This document shows, one piece after another, positions 47,423 to 55,855 of a stretch of 58,706 nucleotides of DNA (the first letter of the stretch is position 1; every line of letters starts with the position of its first letter). The notes under the pieces were generated by a model. The model was not told the origin of the DNA. It ran no database searches and worked only from the letters and a program-made list of their open reading frames with translations. The position numbers and the translations under genes are program-made. Origin of the DNA: Streptomyces olivochromogenes (GTDB lineage Bacteria; Actinomycetota; Actinomycetes; Streptomycetales; Streptomycetaceae); contig NZ_KQ948462.1 of the NCBI RefSeq assembly GCF_001514115.1, positions 169,428-228,133 of the forward strand, in the 5' to 3' direction.

Positions 47423-49768
47423 GTGGCGCCGCGGACGGGCGCGTCTGTGCGTGTCGCCGTCATCGGCGGCGGTCCCGGCGGGCTGTACGCCGCCGCGCTC
47501 CTCAAGCGTCTCGACCCGGGCCGCGAGGTCACCGTCTGGGAGCGTAACGCCCCCGACGACACCTTCGGCTTCGGTGTCGTGCTCTCCGACGAGACGCTCG
47601 GCGGGATCGAGCACGCCGACCCGGTCGTGTACGCGGCGCTCCAGGACGAGTTCGTGCGCTGGGACGACATCGACATCGTGCACCGGGGCGTGCGCAGCAC
47701 CTCCGGAGGCCACGGCTTCGCGGCGCTCGGCCGGCGCCGACTCCTGGAGATCCTGCACGAACGCTGCCGCTCGCTCGGCGTCGAGCTGCGCTTCCGGACC
47801 GAGGCCCCGCCGGCCGCCGAACTGATGACGGCGTACGACCTGGTCGTCGCCGCCGACGGGGTGCACAGCCCGACCCGGGCGGCGTACGCGGAGGTGTTCG
47901 GACCGTCGGTCGAGGAGCACCGGTGCCGTTACATCTGGCTCGCCGCCGACTTCGCCTTCGACTCCTTCCGCTTCGAGATCGCCGAGACCGAGCACGGCGT
48001 GATGCAGCTGCACGGCTACCCGTACTCCCGCCCGTCGCCCGACCACCACCCCTCAACGGGGCCCTCCGGGCCACAGAACCAATTCGGCGCCTCCACCGTC
48101 ATCGTCGAGATGCGCGAAGAGGTGTGGCGGGCGGCCGGTTTCGCGGACCTCGACGAACAGGAGTCCGTCGAGCTCTGCGGCAAGATCTTCACGGACGCGC
48201 TCGGCGGGCGGCAGCTGCGGTCCAACAAGTCGACGTGGACCACCTTCCGTACGGTGGTCAACGACCGCTGGTCCCACGGCAACCTGGTCCTCCTCGGCGA
48301 CGCCGCGCACACCGCCCACTTCTCCATCGGCTCCGGCACCAAGCTCGCCGTCGAGGACGCGCTCGCGCTGGCCGCCTGCCTGGAGGAGCGGCCCACCCTC
48401 GACGAGGCACTCGTCGCGTACGAGGAGGAGCGGCGCCCTGTCGTCGCGTCCACCCAGCGGGCGGCGCGGGCCAGCCTGGAGTGGTTCGAGAACCTGGGGC
48501 TCTATCTCCACCAGCCGGCCCGGCAGTTCGCCTTCAACCTCCTCACGCGCAGCCGCCGTGTCACGCACGACAACCTGCGGCTGCGGGACCCGCACTTCAC
48601 GGCGGCGGTCGAGCGCGAGTTCGGCTGCCCGCCCGGCACACCGCCGATGTTCACCCCGTTCCGGCTGCGCGGTCTGACCCTGCGCAACCGGGTCGTGGTC
48701 TCACCGATGGACATGTACTCGGCCGTGGACGGCGTCCCCGGCGACTTCCACCTCGTCCACCTGGGCGCACGGGCGCTCGGCGGCGCGGGCCTGGTCATGA
48801 CCGAGATGGTGTGCGTGAGCGCCGAGGGCCGCATCACACCCGGCTGCGCGGGCCTCTACTCACACCGGCAGGCCGATTCCTGGCGGCGGATCATCCGCTT
48901 CGTGCACGCCCAGTCGCCCGGCACCGCGATCGGCGTCCAGCTCGGACACTCCGGCCGCAAGGGCTCCACGAAGCTGATGTGGGAGGGCATGGACGAGCCG
49001 CTGGAGGAGGGCAACTGGCCGCTCGTGGCCGCCTCCCCGATCCCGTACGGACCGCGCAGCCAGACCCCCCGGCAGCTGTGCCGCGCCCAACTCACCGACA
49101 TCCGCGAGCAGTTCGCGGCCGCCGCCTGGCGTGCCGCCCGCTGTGGCTTCGACCTTCTCGAACTGCACTGCGCCCACGGCTACCTGCTGTCCGGCTTCCT
49201 CTCACCGCTCACCAACCGGCGCACCGACGTCTACGGCGGCTCGCTGGAACGCAGACTGCGCTTCCCGCTGGAGGTCTTCGACGCCGTGCGGGCCGTGTGG
49301 CCGGAGGAGCGGCCCATGACCGTCCGAATCTCCGCCACGGACTGGGCCGAGGGCGGCAACACCGGGGACGAGGGCGTGGCGATCGCCCGGGCCTTCGCGG
49401 CGCACGGCGCCGACGCGGTCGACGTGTCGACCGGGCAGGTGGTCGCCGACGAACAGCCCGAGTACGGCCGTTCGTACCAGACCCCGTTCGCCGACCGGAT
49501 CCGCCACGAGACCGGGCTCCCCGTGATCGCCGTCGGCGCGATCTCCTCCTGGGACGACGTCAACTCCCTGATCCTGGCCGGGCGTACGGACCTGTGCGCA
49601 CTCGCCCGGCCGCATCTCTACGACCCGCACTGGACGCTGCACGCGGCGGCCGAGCAGGGGTACGAGGGTCCGGGCGTCGCCTGGCCGGGGCCCTACCGCG
49701 CGGGCAGCCGCCGCCCGCAGACCGGACGCGTCGACGCCCCCAAGCCCCGTCTCTCGCTGGGTACTTGA
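47423..49768 (+). CDS. Bifunctional aryl-CoA monooxygenase/reductase (2-aminobenzoyl-CoA or salicylyl-CoA type)
   Basis: 781 residues from GTG 47423; GTG 47447 is an alternative. Residues 1-400 are a flavoprotein hydroxylase (VAVIGGGPGGLYAAALLK, FGVVLSDETL, VVAADGVHSPTR, LLGDAAHTAHFSIGSGTKLA). From about 410 an old-yellow-enzyme FMN domain follows (MFTPFRLRGLTLRNRVVVSP, QLGHSGRKGST, ELHCAHGYLLSGFLSPLTN, YGGSLERRLRF). This fusion is the 2-aminobenzoyl-CoA monooxygenase/reductase of aerobic anthranilate breakdown, also annotated as salicylyl-CoA 5-hydroxylase. RidA and no gentisate dioxygenase nearby favour anthranilate. Confidence 0.93.
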   Translation: MAPRTGASVRVAVIGGGPGGLYAAALLKRLDPGREVTVWERNAPDDTFGFGVVLSDETLGGIEHADPVVYAALQDEFVRWDDIDIVHRGVRSTSGGHGFAALGRRRLLEILHERCRSLGVELRFRTEAPPAAELMTAYDLVVAADGVHSPTRAAYAEVFGPSVEEHRCRYIWLAADFAFDSFRFEIAETEHGVMQLHGYPYSRPSPDHHPSTGPSGPQNQFGASTVIVEMREEVWRAAGFADLDEQESVELCGKIFTDALGGRQLRSNKSTWTTFRTVVNDRWSHGNLVLLGDAAHTAHFSIGSGTKLAVEDALALAACLEERPTLDEALVAYEEERRPVVASTQRAARASLEWFENLGLYLHQPARQFAFNLLTRSRRVTHDNLRLRDPHFTAAVEREFGCPPGTPPMFTPFRLRGLTLRNRVVVSPMDMYSAVDGVPGDFHLVHLGARALGGAGLVMTEMVCVSAEGRITPGCAGLYSHRQADSWRRIIRFVHAQSPGTAIGVQLGHSGRKGSTKLMWEGMDEPLEEGNWPLVAASPIPYGPRSQTPRQLCRAQLTDIREQFAAAAWRAARCGFDLLELHCAHGYLLSGFLSPLTNRRTDVYGGSLERRLRFPLEVFDAVRAVWPEERPMTVRISATDWAEGGNTGDEGVAIARAFAAHGADAVDVSTGQVVADEQPEYGRSYQTPFADRIRHETGLPVIAVGAISSWDDVNSLILAGRTDLCALARPHLYDPHWTLHAAAEQGYEGPGVAWPGPYRAGSRRPQTGRVDAPKPRLSLGT

Positions 49769-49787
49769 GGGCGCCGAAAGAGCGGTC

Positions 49788-50062
49788 CTAACCGGCGAGG
49801 TCGGCCATGCCCGCCGTCAGTGTCGAGCCGTCCGCCGGGTCGACGAGGAGGAACGCGCCGGTGCGCAGGGTGATGCGCCCGTTCCCGGACGTTCTGCGTG
49901 AGGGCGGGCGCGTCGGGCCCGGCGGTGATCATGTCGCCGCGTGAGACATCGCGCTGGTCGGCCAGGCGCAGGGTCAGCGACTGCGGCGCGTAGGACGGCC
50001 TCGGACTCCAGGGCGTCCAGGTGCGACGGCGTGGAGGGCTGTTCGACCGTCGCGGAGGTCAT
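49788..50062 (-). pseudogene. Fused remnants of cysD 5' end and cysN 3' end
   Basis: From ATG 50062 the reading starts like cysD (MTSATVEQPSTPSHLDALES), then breaks and resumes as the C-terminus of cysN: LTLRLADQRDVSRGDMI, APALTQNVRER and, after another shift, GRITLRTGAFLLVDPADGST ending at TAG 49788. So most of cysD and cysN (sulfate adenylyltransferase) has been lost, leaving only the outer ends. The ATG overlaps the cysC remnant stop in ATGA, as in intact cysCDN operons. Not functional. Confidence 0.8.
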
Positions 50063-50324
50063 TCGAGCCCCTTCGCCGCGAGCACCGCGTGCACCGAGTC
50101 CGCGGACTCCTCCGGGGTCCGCAGATGCGTCTCCAGCGTGAGCGCCGGGTCCAGCGGCGGCAGAAGCCGAGACCCGCGGCGAGGAACCGGCGGACCTCGT
50201 CGCCGTCGAGGACCTCCACCTGGTGACCCTCCGCCCTCAGACGGGTCCCGAGTATCCGGGCGATGGTTGTCCTGCCCGCGCTCGGCAGGCCCGTGAGCCA
50301 GACGGTGGCTCCCTGAGCCCTCAC
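50059..50324 (-). pseudogene. Internally deleted cysC (APS kinase) remnant
   Basis: GTG 50324 gives GATVWLTGLPSAGRTTIARI, RLRAEGHQVEVLDGDEVRRF, LAAGLGF, the start of adenylylsulfate kinase with the P-loop Lys changed to Arg. Near 50160 it jumps out of frame to PALTLETHLRTPEESADSVH, AVLAAKGLE, the CysC C-terminus. The middle 100 or so residues are gone. Its start overlaps the paaX stop as GTGA. Confidence 0.8.
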
Positions 50325-51142
50325 ACATCAGCGGGTTCGGTGAAGCTCGCTCCCGTGTCCCGCAGCCGCTCGTGCAGCGCCCGGAACACGGCGGCCGAGC
50401 GGGCGCCCGGCCAGTCCTCGGGCAGCAGCGCGGCGGGCAGCCCCGGGTCGGCGTACGGGAGGTGGCGCCAGGTGTCCAGGGCGAGCAGATAGTCGCGGTA
50501 CGCCTCCTCGGGCGGGGTGTCCGTGCGCCGCCCCCAGTCGCGCAGCACGGTCGCGTGCTGGTCGAGGAAGGCCTCGTGCTGCTTGGCGATCGCCGCCAGG
50601 TCCCACCAGCGCGCGACCGCGTCCGCCGTCGCCGCGAAGCCCAGGTGCTCCCCGCGGAACAGCTCCACGTAAGGGTCGAGCCGCAGCCGCGCCAGGGTGT
50701 GCCGGGTCTCCTCGTAGAGCCGCGCGGGGGCGAGCCAGACGCCGGGGGCCGCCGTCCCGAAGCCGAGACCGGCGAGGCGTGAGCGCAGTACGTGCCGCTT
50801 CTGCCGCTCGGACTCCGGCACGGAGAAGACGGCGAGCACCCAGCCCTCGTCCTCGGGGGGCGCTTTCGCGTACACCCGCCGGTCGCCGTCCTCCAGCAGT
50901 TGGCGGGCGTCGGGCGACAGCGCGTACCCCGCGCCGCCCGCCGCCGTACGCGCCGGATCGAGCAGTCCGCGGCGCTTGAGCCGGGACACCGACGAGCGTA
51001 CGGAGGGCGCGTCGACGCCGACCGCGGCGAGGAGCCGGATCAACTCGGCCACCGGCACGGGGCCGGGCATGAAACGGCCGTACGCGCCGTAGAACGTGAC
51101 GATGAGGGACCGGGGGGCGTGCTGCTCTGACACGTTGATCAC
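50321..51142 (-). CDS. PaaX-family transcriptional regulator
   Basis: 273 residues from GTG 51142; GTG 51133 is an alternative. PaaX domains: N-terminal winged helix (RSLIVTFYGAYGRF, IRLLAAVGVDAPSVRSSVSRLKRRG), central VLAVFSVPESERQKRHVLRSRL, and the C-terminal PaaX_C part (RDYLLALDTWRHLPYADPGLPAALLPEDWPG). Members repress phenylacetyl-CoA or related CoA-thioester pathways until the CoA compound binds. It follows the CoA ligase gene by 15 bases, so both are probably co-transcribed from the divergent promoter, giving feedback. Confidence 0.93.
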   Translation of the reverse strand: MINVSEQHAPRSLIVTFYGAYGRFMPGPVPVAELIRLLAAVGVDAPSVRSSVSRLKRRGLLDPARTAAGGAGYALSPDARQLLEDGDRRVYAKAPPEDEGWVLAVFSVPESERQKRHVLRSRLAGLGFGTAAPGVWLAPARLYEETRHTLARLRLDPYVELFRGEHLGFAATADAVARWWDLAAIAKQHEAFLDQHATVLRDWGRRTDTPPEEAYRDYLLALDTWRHLPYADPGLPAALLPEDWPGARSAAVFRALHERLRDTGASFTEPADV

Positions 51143-51157
51143 TCTAGTGCGCGAAGA

Positions 51158-52840
51158 TCACTTGGGACCGCCGCCGGTGGACAACTCACCCTCCGGCGCG
51201 GGCGGCGACGGGGTCTGCCCGCTCGCCGGCGGAGCGTCCGCGCGCAGCCGGAAGCGTTGCAGCTTTCCGGTCGCCGTGCGCGGCAGCGAGTCCAGGAAGA
51301 CGAACTCGCGAGGGCACTTGTACGGCGCCAGCTCGGACTTGAGGAAGGCGCGCAGCGCCTCGGCGTCCTTGCGTGCCCCCTCTCTGAGGACCGCGTACGC
51401 CACCACCACCTGGCCGCGTGCCTCGTCGGGCCGCCCCACGACCGCCGTCTCGACCACGTCCGGGTGGCGCAGCAGGGCGTCCTCGACCTCGGGCCCCGCG
51501 ATGTTGTACCCCGCCGAGACGATCATGTCGTCGGCGCGGGCGACATAGCGGAAGTAGCCGTCGGGGTCGCGCACATAGGTGTCGCCGGTGATGTTCCAGC
51601 CGCCGCGCACGTACTCCCGCTGCCGTGGGTCGGAGAGATAGCGGCAGCCCACCGGGCCGCGCACCGCGAGCAGTCCGGGCTCGCCGTCCGGCACCGGCGT
51701 CCCCTCGGCGTCGACCACGCGCGCCTGCCAGCCCGGTACGGGGACGCCCGTCGTCCCGGGGCGGATGTGCTCGTCGGCCGCCGAGATGAAGATGTGCAGC
51801 AGCTCGGTGGCGCCGATGCCGTTGATGATGCGCAGTCCGGTGCGGTTGTGCCAGGCCCGCCAGGTCGCGGCGGGCAGGTTCTCGCCCGCGGACACACAGC
51901 GCCGCAGCGAGGTCGTGTCGTGCTCGTCCAGCTCCGCCAGCATCGCCCGGTAGGCGGTCGGTGCGGTGAACAGCACCGAGACGCGGTGCTCGGTGATCGC
52001 GGGCAACAGCTGCTTGGGGCCCGCCTGTTCGAGCAGCAGGGAGCAGGCGCCGGCGCGCATCGGGAAGACGACCAGGCCGCCGAGCCCGAACGTGAAGCCC
52101 AGTGGGGGACTGCCGGTGAAGACGTCGTCCTCGTGCGGCCGCAGCACGTGCTTCGAGAAGGTGTCCGCTATGGCCAGCACATCGCGGTGGAAGTGCACAC
52201 AGCCCTTGGGGCGGCCGGTGGTGCCGGAGGTGAACGCGATCAGCGCGACGTCGTCGGCGGCCGTGTCGACCGCCGTGAACGGCTCGTCCGGGGCGCCCGT
52301 GATGCGCAGCAGCAGGTCGTCGGGCGCGTCCCCGCCGTATGTCGTGATCCGCAGCCCCGGGATCTCCGCCTTCGCCAGGTCGTCGACCGACCGTACGTCG
52401 CACAGCGCGTGGGTGACGTGGGCGATGGCGCACATGGTGGTCAGCTCGTGCGGGCGCTGCTGGGCGAGCACCGTGACGGCGACCGCGCCCGCCTTCAGGA
52501 CCGCCAGCCAGCACGCGGCGAGCCAGGGTGTGGTGGGCCCGCGCAGCAGCACACGGTTGCCGGGCACGACGCCCAGTTCGGTGGTCAGGACGTGGGCGAT
52601 CCGGTCCACCCGGGCGAGCAGGTGCCCGTACGTCCACAGGTCGCCGGACGGTGTGCGGAAGGCGGGGCGCTGCGGTGGCTTGCCGCCGAGGAGTTCGGCG
52701 GCGCAGTTCAGCCGTTCGGGGTAGCGCAGCTCGGGCAGGTCGAAGGGGAGTTCGGGCCACTGCTCGGGGGGTGGGAGGTGGTCGCGGGCGAAGGTGTCGA
52801 CGTGGGCCGAGGTCGTCGGCTCCAGGGTGTCGCCGTCCAT
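51158..52840 (-). CDS. Benzoate/2-aminobenzoate-CoA ligase family protein
   Basis: 560 residues. Adenylate-forming enzyme that activates an aromatic acid to its CoA thioester. Seen: AFTSGTTGRPKGCVHFHRD (P-loop A3), SAGENLPAATWRAW, NGIGATELLHIFISA (A5), WNITGDTYVRDPDGYFRYVAR (A7), DDMIVSAGYNIAGPEVE (A8) and catalytic Lys in PRTATGKLQRF. The GATELLHIFISA form is usual in benzoate/anthranilate-CoA ligases. It would feed the bifunctional monooxygenase. Divergent from the acyl-CoA dehydrogenase gene. Confidence 0.92.
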   Translation of the reverse strand: MDGDTLEPTTSAHVDTFARDHLPPPEQWPELPFDLPELRYPERLNCAAELLGGKPPQRPAFRTPSGDLWTYGHLLARVDRIAHVLTTELGVVPGNRVLLRGPTTPWLAACWLAVLKAGAVAVTVLAQQRPHELTTMCAIAHVTHALCDVRSVDDLAKAEIPGLRITTYGGDAPDDLLLRITGAPDEPFTAVDTAADDVALIAFTSGTTGRPKGCVHFHRDVLAIADTFSKHVLRPHEDDVFTGSPPLGFTFGLGGLVVFPMRAGACSLLLEQAGPKQLLPAITEHRVSVLFTAPTAYRAMLAELDEHDTTSLRRCVSAGENLPAATWRAWHNRTGLRIINGIGATELLHIFISAADEHIRPGTTGVPVPGWQARVVDAEGTPVPDGEPGLLAVRGPVGCRYLSDPRQREYVRGGWNITGDTYVRDPDGYFRYVARADDMIVSAGYNIAGPEVEDALLRHPDVVETAVVGRPDEARGQVVVAYAVLREGARKDAEALRAFLKSELAPYKCPREFVFLDSLPRTATGKLQRFRLRADAPPASGQTPSPPAPEGELSTGGGPK

Positions 52841-52936
52841 GGAGGTTCGCCCCCTTGTCGTGGTGGGCTCGCAGCGCTCAGCTCGTGACTCTCGGTGCCC
52901 AGCTCTCGGTGCTCTGGGCTCGCGTCTCGCACAAGG

Positions 52937-52978
52937 AGCGTATCGTGTTGGTGACGACAGTCAACGTCCCGCGATAGC
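52937..52978. promoter_or_regulatory. Divergent promoters sharing operator GTGACGACAGTCA
   Basis: Plus strand: GGTGAC (52950-52955), 17 bases, GATAGC (52973-52978), start near 52985. Minus strand: TTGACT (52964-52959), 16 bases, TACGCT (52942-52937) toward the ligase. The element GTGAC-GACA-GTCAA (52951-52964) lies over the -35 of both. Same 13-mer and spacing as at 46489. Confidence 0.6.
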
Positions 52979-53017
52979 CTGGGGTCCCGCAGTCCGACGG
53001 CGGAGAGGGAACCGGCA

Positions 53018-54346
53018 ATGACCGCATTCTCGCTCGATCCGGCACAGACCGCCTGGTGTGCCGAGCTGCGCGCGCTGGCCGAGGAGCGGTTGCGCCCGCT
53101 GGCGGAGAAGGGCGAGCCGGGTCACGTCAACCGTGCCCTTGTCGCCGAGTTGGGCCGGCTCGGGCTGCTCGCCCGCCTGTTCACCTCGGGCGCACTCGAT
53201 CTGTGCCTGATGCGGGAGTCCTTGGCGCACGGTTGCACCGAGGCCGAGACGGCGCTCGCCCTGCAGGGGCTCGGCGCGCATCCGGTGCACGCGTACGGCA
53301 CCCGGGCGCAGCGCGAGCACTGGCTGCCCCGGGTCGCGGACGGCAGTGCGGTGGCCGCGTTCGCGCTCAGCGAGCCGGGCGCGGGTTCGGACGCGGCGGC
53401 GCTGGCGCTCCGCGCGGACCGGGACGCCGCACGGGCGCCCACTTCCGCACCGGCGCCCGGCGAAGCGGCGCCCGTGGCCCGCGGGGCCTCATCCGCGGCC
53501 TCTGGAACGGCGCCCGGAGCCGTGCCTGCGGCCTCTGGAGTCGCGCCTGCGGCCCCCGGAGCCTTGCCCGCGGACCCCGTGCCGTCCGTCGTCGAGGCGC
53601 AGGGGCCGCCCGTCGCCGAACGTGACGGCTGGGGGCGTTGGCGGCTCAGTGGGGAGAAGTGCTGGATCTCCAACGCGCCCGAGGCCGACTTCTACACCGT
53701 CTTCGCGCGGACCACACCGGGCGCCGGAGCCCGGGGCGTCACCGCCTTCCTGGTGCCCGCCGACCGGCCGGGCCTCACCGGCACCCCGCTCGACATGCTC
53801 TCCCCGCACCCCATCGGCGCCCTCGCCTTCGACGCCGTACCGGTGACGGCGGACGACGTGCTCGGCGAACCCGACCGCGGTTTCCGGGTCGCGATGCACA
53901 CCCTCAACCTCTTCCGCCCGAGCGTGGGCGCCTTCGCGGTCGGCATGGCGGAGGCGGCCCTCGCGGCGACGCTCACGCACACGGCCGGGCGTGAGGCGTT
54001 CGGCGGCAGGCTGAAGGACCTGCAGACGGTGGCTCACCAGGTCGCCGAGATGGCACTGCGTACGGAGGCGGCCCGCCTGATGGTCTACGCGGCGGCGGCG
54101 GCGTACGACGAAGGGGCCCCGGACGTGCCCCGGCGCGCGGCGATGGCGAAGCTGCTGGCGACCGAGACGGCCCAGTACGTGGTCGACGCGGCGGTCCAAC
54201 TGCACGGCGCCCGTGCCCTGCGCCGCGGCCATCTCCTCGAACACCTCTACCGGGAGGTCCGCGCGCCCCGTATCTACGAAGGGGCCAGCGAGGTCCAGCG
54301 GGCGGTCATCGCCAAGGAGCTGTACGCGTCGGTGGAGGCCCCGTGA
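53018..54346 (+). CDS. Acyl-CoA dehydrogenase with an Ala/Pro-rich insert
   Basis: 442 residues. FALSEPGAGSDAAALALRAD and WRLSGEKCWISNAPEADFYT frame the flavin loop; AAVQLHGARALRRGHLLEHL and catalytic Glu421 (RIYEGASEVQ) complete the fold. Between them residues about 138-200 are low-complexity Ala/Pro/Gly/Ser (GTAPGAVPAASGVAPAAPGA), absent from normal family members, coded by imperfect GC-rich repeats near 53500-53580. Probably dehydrogenates a ring-derived acyl-CoA in the anthranilate pathway. Followed 22 bases later by ridA. Confidence 0.9.
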   Translation: MTAFSLDPAQTAWCAELRALAEERLRPLAEKGEPGHVNRALVAELGRLGLLARLFTSGALDLCLMRESLAHGCTEAETALALQGLGAHPVHAYGTRAQREHWLPRVADGSAVAAFALSEPGAGSDAAALALRADRDAARAPTSAPAPGEAAPVARGASSAASGTAPGAVPAASGVAPAAPGALPADPVPSVVEAQGPPVAERDGWGRWRLSGEKCWISNAPEADFYTVFARTTPGAGARGVTAFLVPADRPGLTGTPLDMLSPHPIGALAFDAVPVTADDVLGEPDRGFRVAMHTLNLFRPSVGAFAVGMAEAALAATLTHTAGREAFGGRLKDLQTVAHQVAEMALRTEAARLMVYAAAAAYDEGAPDVPRRAAMAKLLATETAQYVVDAAVQLHGARALRRGHLLEHLYREVRAPRIYEGASEVQRAVIAKELYASVEAP

Positions 54347-54368
54347 GTGTCGTGAGCCTGGAGGTTCC

Positions 54369-54767
54369 GTGAGCACCGAGCGCGTCAACCCGCCCGAACT
54401 CTCCCCGCCCACCGGCTTCTCGCACGCCGTCGTCGCCACCGGCACCCGCGTGGTCTTCCTGGCGGGCCAGACCGCGCTGGACACGGACGGGAAGGTGGTC
54501 GGCGGGACCCTCCCGGAGCAGTTCGAGAAGGCGCTGACCAATCTGCTGACGGCGTTGCGGGCCGCCGGCGGCACCCCGGCCGACCTCGCGCGGGTCACGG
54601 TCTACGCCACCGATGTCGCGGACTATCGTGCGCGGGCCCCCGAACTCGGCCGCGTCTGGCGGCGGTTGGCGGGCCGGGACTATCCCGCGATGGCCGTCGT
54701 CGGCGCCGCCCGCCTCTGGGACGAACAGGCCCTGGTCGAACTCGACGGTTTCGCGGTGCTGCCGTAG
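54369..54767 (+). CDS. RidA-family enamine/imine deaminase
   Basis: 132 residues from GTG 54369 behind GGAGG. Trimeric YjgF/RidA fold: FSHAVVATGTRVVFLAGQTALD, EQFEKALTNLLTALRAAGG, LARVTVYATDVADYRA, PAMAVVGAARLWDEQALVEL. The usual Arg of the active site (in the RxxxxV segment) appears replaced in PAMAVVGAARLW, where true RidA has PARTTVEVA, so it belongs to another Rid subfamily. In context it could remove the amino group from the ring-reduced 2-amino intermediate. Confidence 0.9.
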   Translation: MSTERVNPPELSPPTGFSHAVVATGTRVVFLAGQTALDTDGKVVGGTLPEQFEKALTNLLTALRAAGGTPADLARVTVYATDVADYRARAPELGRVWRRLAGRDYPAMAVVGAARLWDEQALVELDGFAVLP

Positions 54768-54813
54768 CACCCCGCCCTCGGCACTCCCGGCGCTCCCGGT
54801 ATTTCCGGAGGGA

Positions 54814-55008
54814 CTAGGCGGCGACGGCCAGCCGCTCGGCGAACACCCGGTGCGGAGCGACCACGCTGCCGTCGGGGAGCAGTTCACCGCTGTCGTCGAA
54901 GACGATCGCGCCGTTGCACAGCAGGTTCCAGCCCTGCTCGGGGTGGGCCGACACGATGTGCGGAGCCTTGGAGTCCGCGGACGGGCACAGAGTTTGGTGG
55001 GAACACAT
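54814..55008 (-). CDS. DUF5999 family small protein
   Basis: 64 residues from ATG 55008 with GGAGGTG six bases ahead. MCSHQTLCPSADSKAPHI, HPEQGWNLLCNGAIVFDDSG and ELLPDGSVVAPHR are the family's conserved blocks, with three cysteines. Very common in Streptomyces; function unknown. Lies tail to tail with ridA. Confidence 0.9.
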   Translation of the reverse strand: MCSHQTLCPSADSKAPHIVSAHPEQGWNLLCNGAIVFDDSGELLPDGSVVAPHRVFAERLAVAA

Positions 55009-55313
55009 GACGCACCTCCACGTCGGATGCGATGAGTGTCGACGGCGCTGTCGCCGCCTCGCATAGGTAAGACCATGCTCCCGTGGCGAACTCATCGGAA
55101 CCGCCGGGCGAGAAGCGTGACAACACGCGGACAACTCTCGAACGTTCCCATGACGCACGGACTCGACCCGCGACGGACCGGACCCGCCATGGACGGGACC
55201 CGCCTGGGCCGGACTCGCCGAACACCGGACTCGCCACCAAAGGGGTGAGGGTCACCGCCTCGGGCCTGTGTCCCCGGTACCTGTGGAGCCCCCCACGTTC
55301 CAGGAGGTACCTC
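55009..55313. other. 305-base divergent gap
   Basis: Separates DUF5999 (minus) from DUF6299 (plus). The frame is open on the plus strand from 55083, but reads as Arg/Pro/Asp-rich non-protein sequence. Besides the two ribosome sites nothing clear is seen. Confidence 0.5.
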
Positions 55314-55760
55314 ATGCCCCTGCGCCAGGTCTTCGGCGCGGCCACCGGCGCCGTGCTTCTGCTGCTGTTCGCCCCGTCCGCCGTCGCCGTGTCCGTGGGC
55401 GCCCTGTCGGCCCCGTCCGAGACGGTCACCGTCGACCCGACCGGTCACCTCGCCGCCGACGGAACCGTCACCCTCTCCGGCACCTACCGCTGTCTCAGCG
55501 GCACGGGGCCGGTGCTCGTCTCCTCGTCGGTGTCGCAGGGCGACCCCCGGATCCGCTACGGCATCGGCGGCAGCGCGGCGGTCTGCGACGGCGCGGAACA
55601 CCGCTGGACCAACTCGGAGAAGCGCACACCCGGCACCCTCGCACCGGGCGCCGCCCATGTCGAGGCCACCCTGATGGAACTGAGCCCCGCCCTGGGCGGT
55701 CTGCCGCTGCCGCTGTTCCACGCGGTGCAGCAGCAGGACATCACCCTCGTGGAGGGCTGA
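55314..55760 (+). CDS. DUF6299 family secreted protein
   Basis: 148 residues from ATG 55314 with GGAGGT seven bases ahead. A signal peptide (MPLRQVFGAATGAVLLLLF, cleaved after about AVAVSVGALSA) precedes a small beta-rich domain (VDPTGHLAADGTVTLSGTYR, CLSGTGPVLVSSSVSQ) with two cysteines that may pair. Typical of exported Streptomyces proteins; function unknown. Confidence 0.85.
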   Translation: MPLRQVFGAATGAVLLLLFAPSAVAVSVGALSAPSETVTVDPTGHLAADGTVTLSGTYRCLSGTGPVLVSSSVSQGDPRIRYGIGGSAAVCDGAEHRWTNSEKRTPGTLAPGAAHVEATLMELSPALGGLPLPLFHAVQQQDITLVEG

Positions 55761-55855
55761 GCGGGCACACGGGCGGGACGGGGCGGCACCCGGCGGGCTC
55801 GCCGCAGAACGACGCGAAGTCGTCCCCCGGCGAGCTCCACCACCTTTTGGTCGTC

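Noticed and set aside
47423..49768. Salicylate as the certain substrate of the bifunctional monooxygenase
   Set aside because: Databases often use the salicylyl-CoA name, but RidA in the operon and absence of a gentisate pathway make anthranilate more likely; left open.
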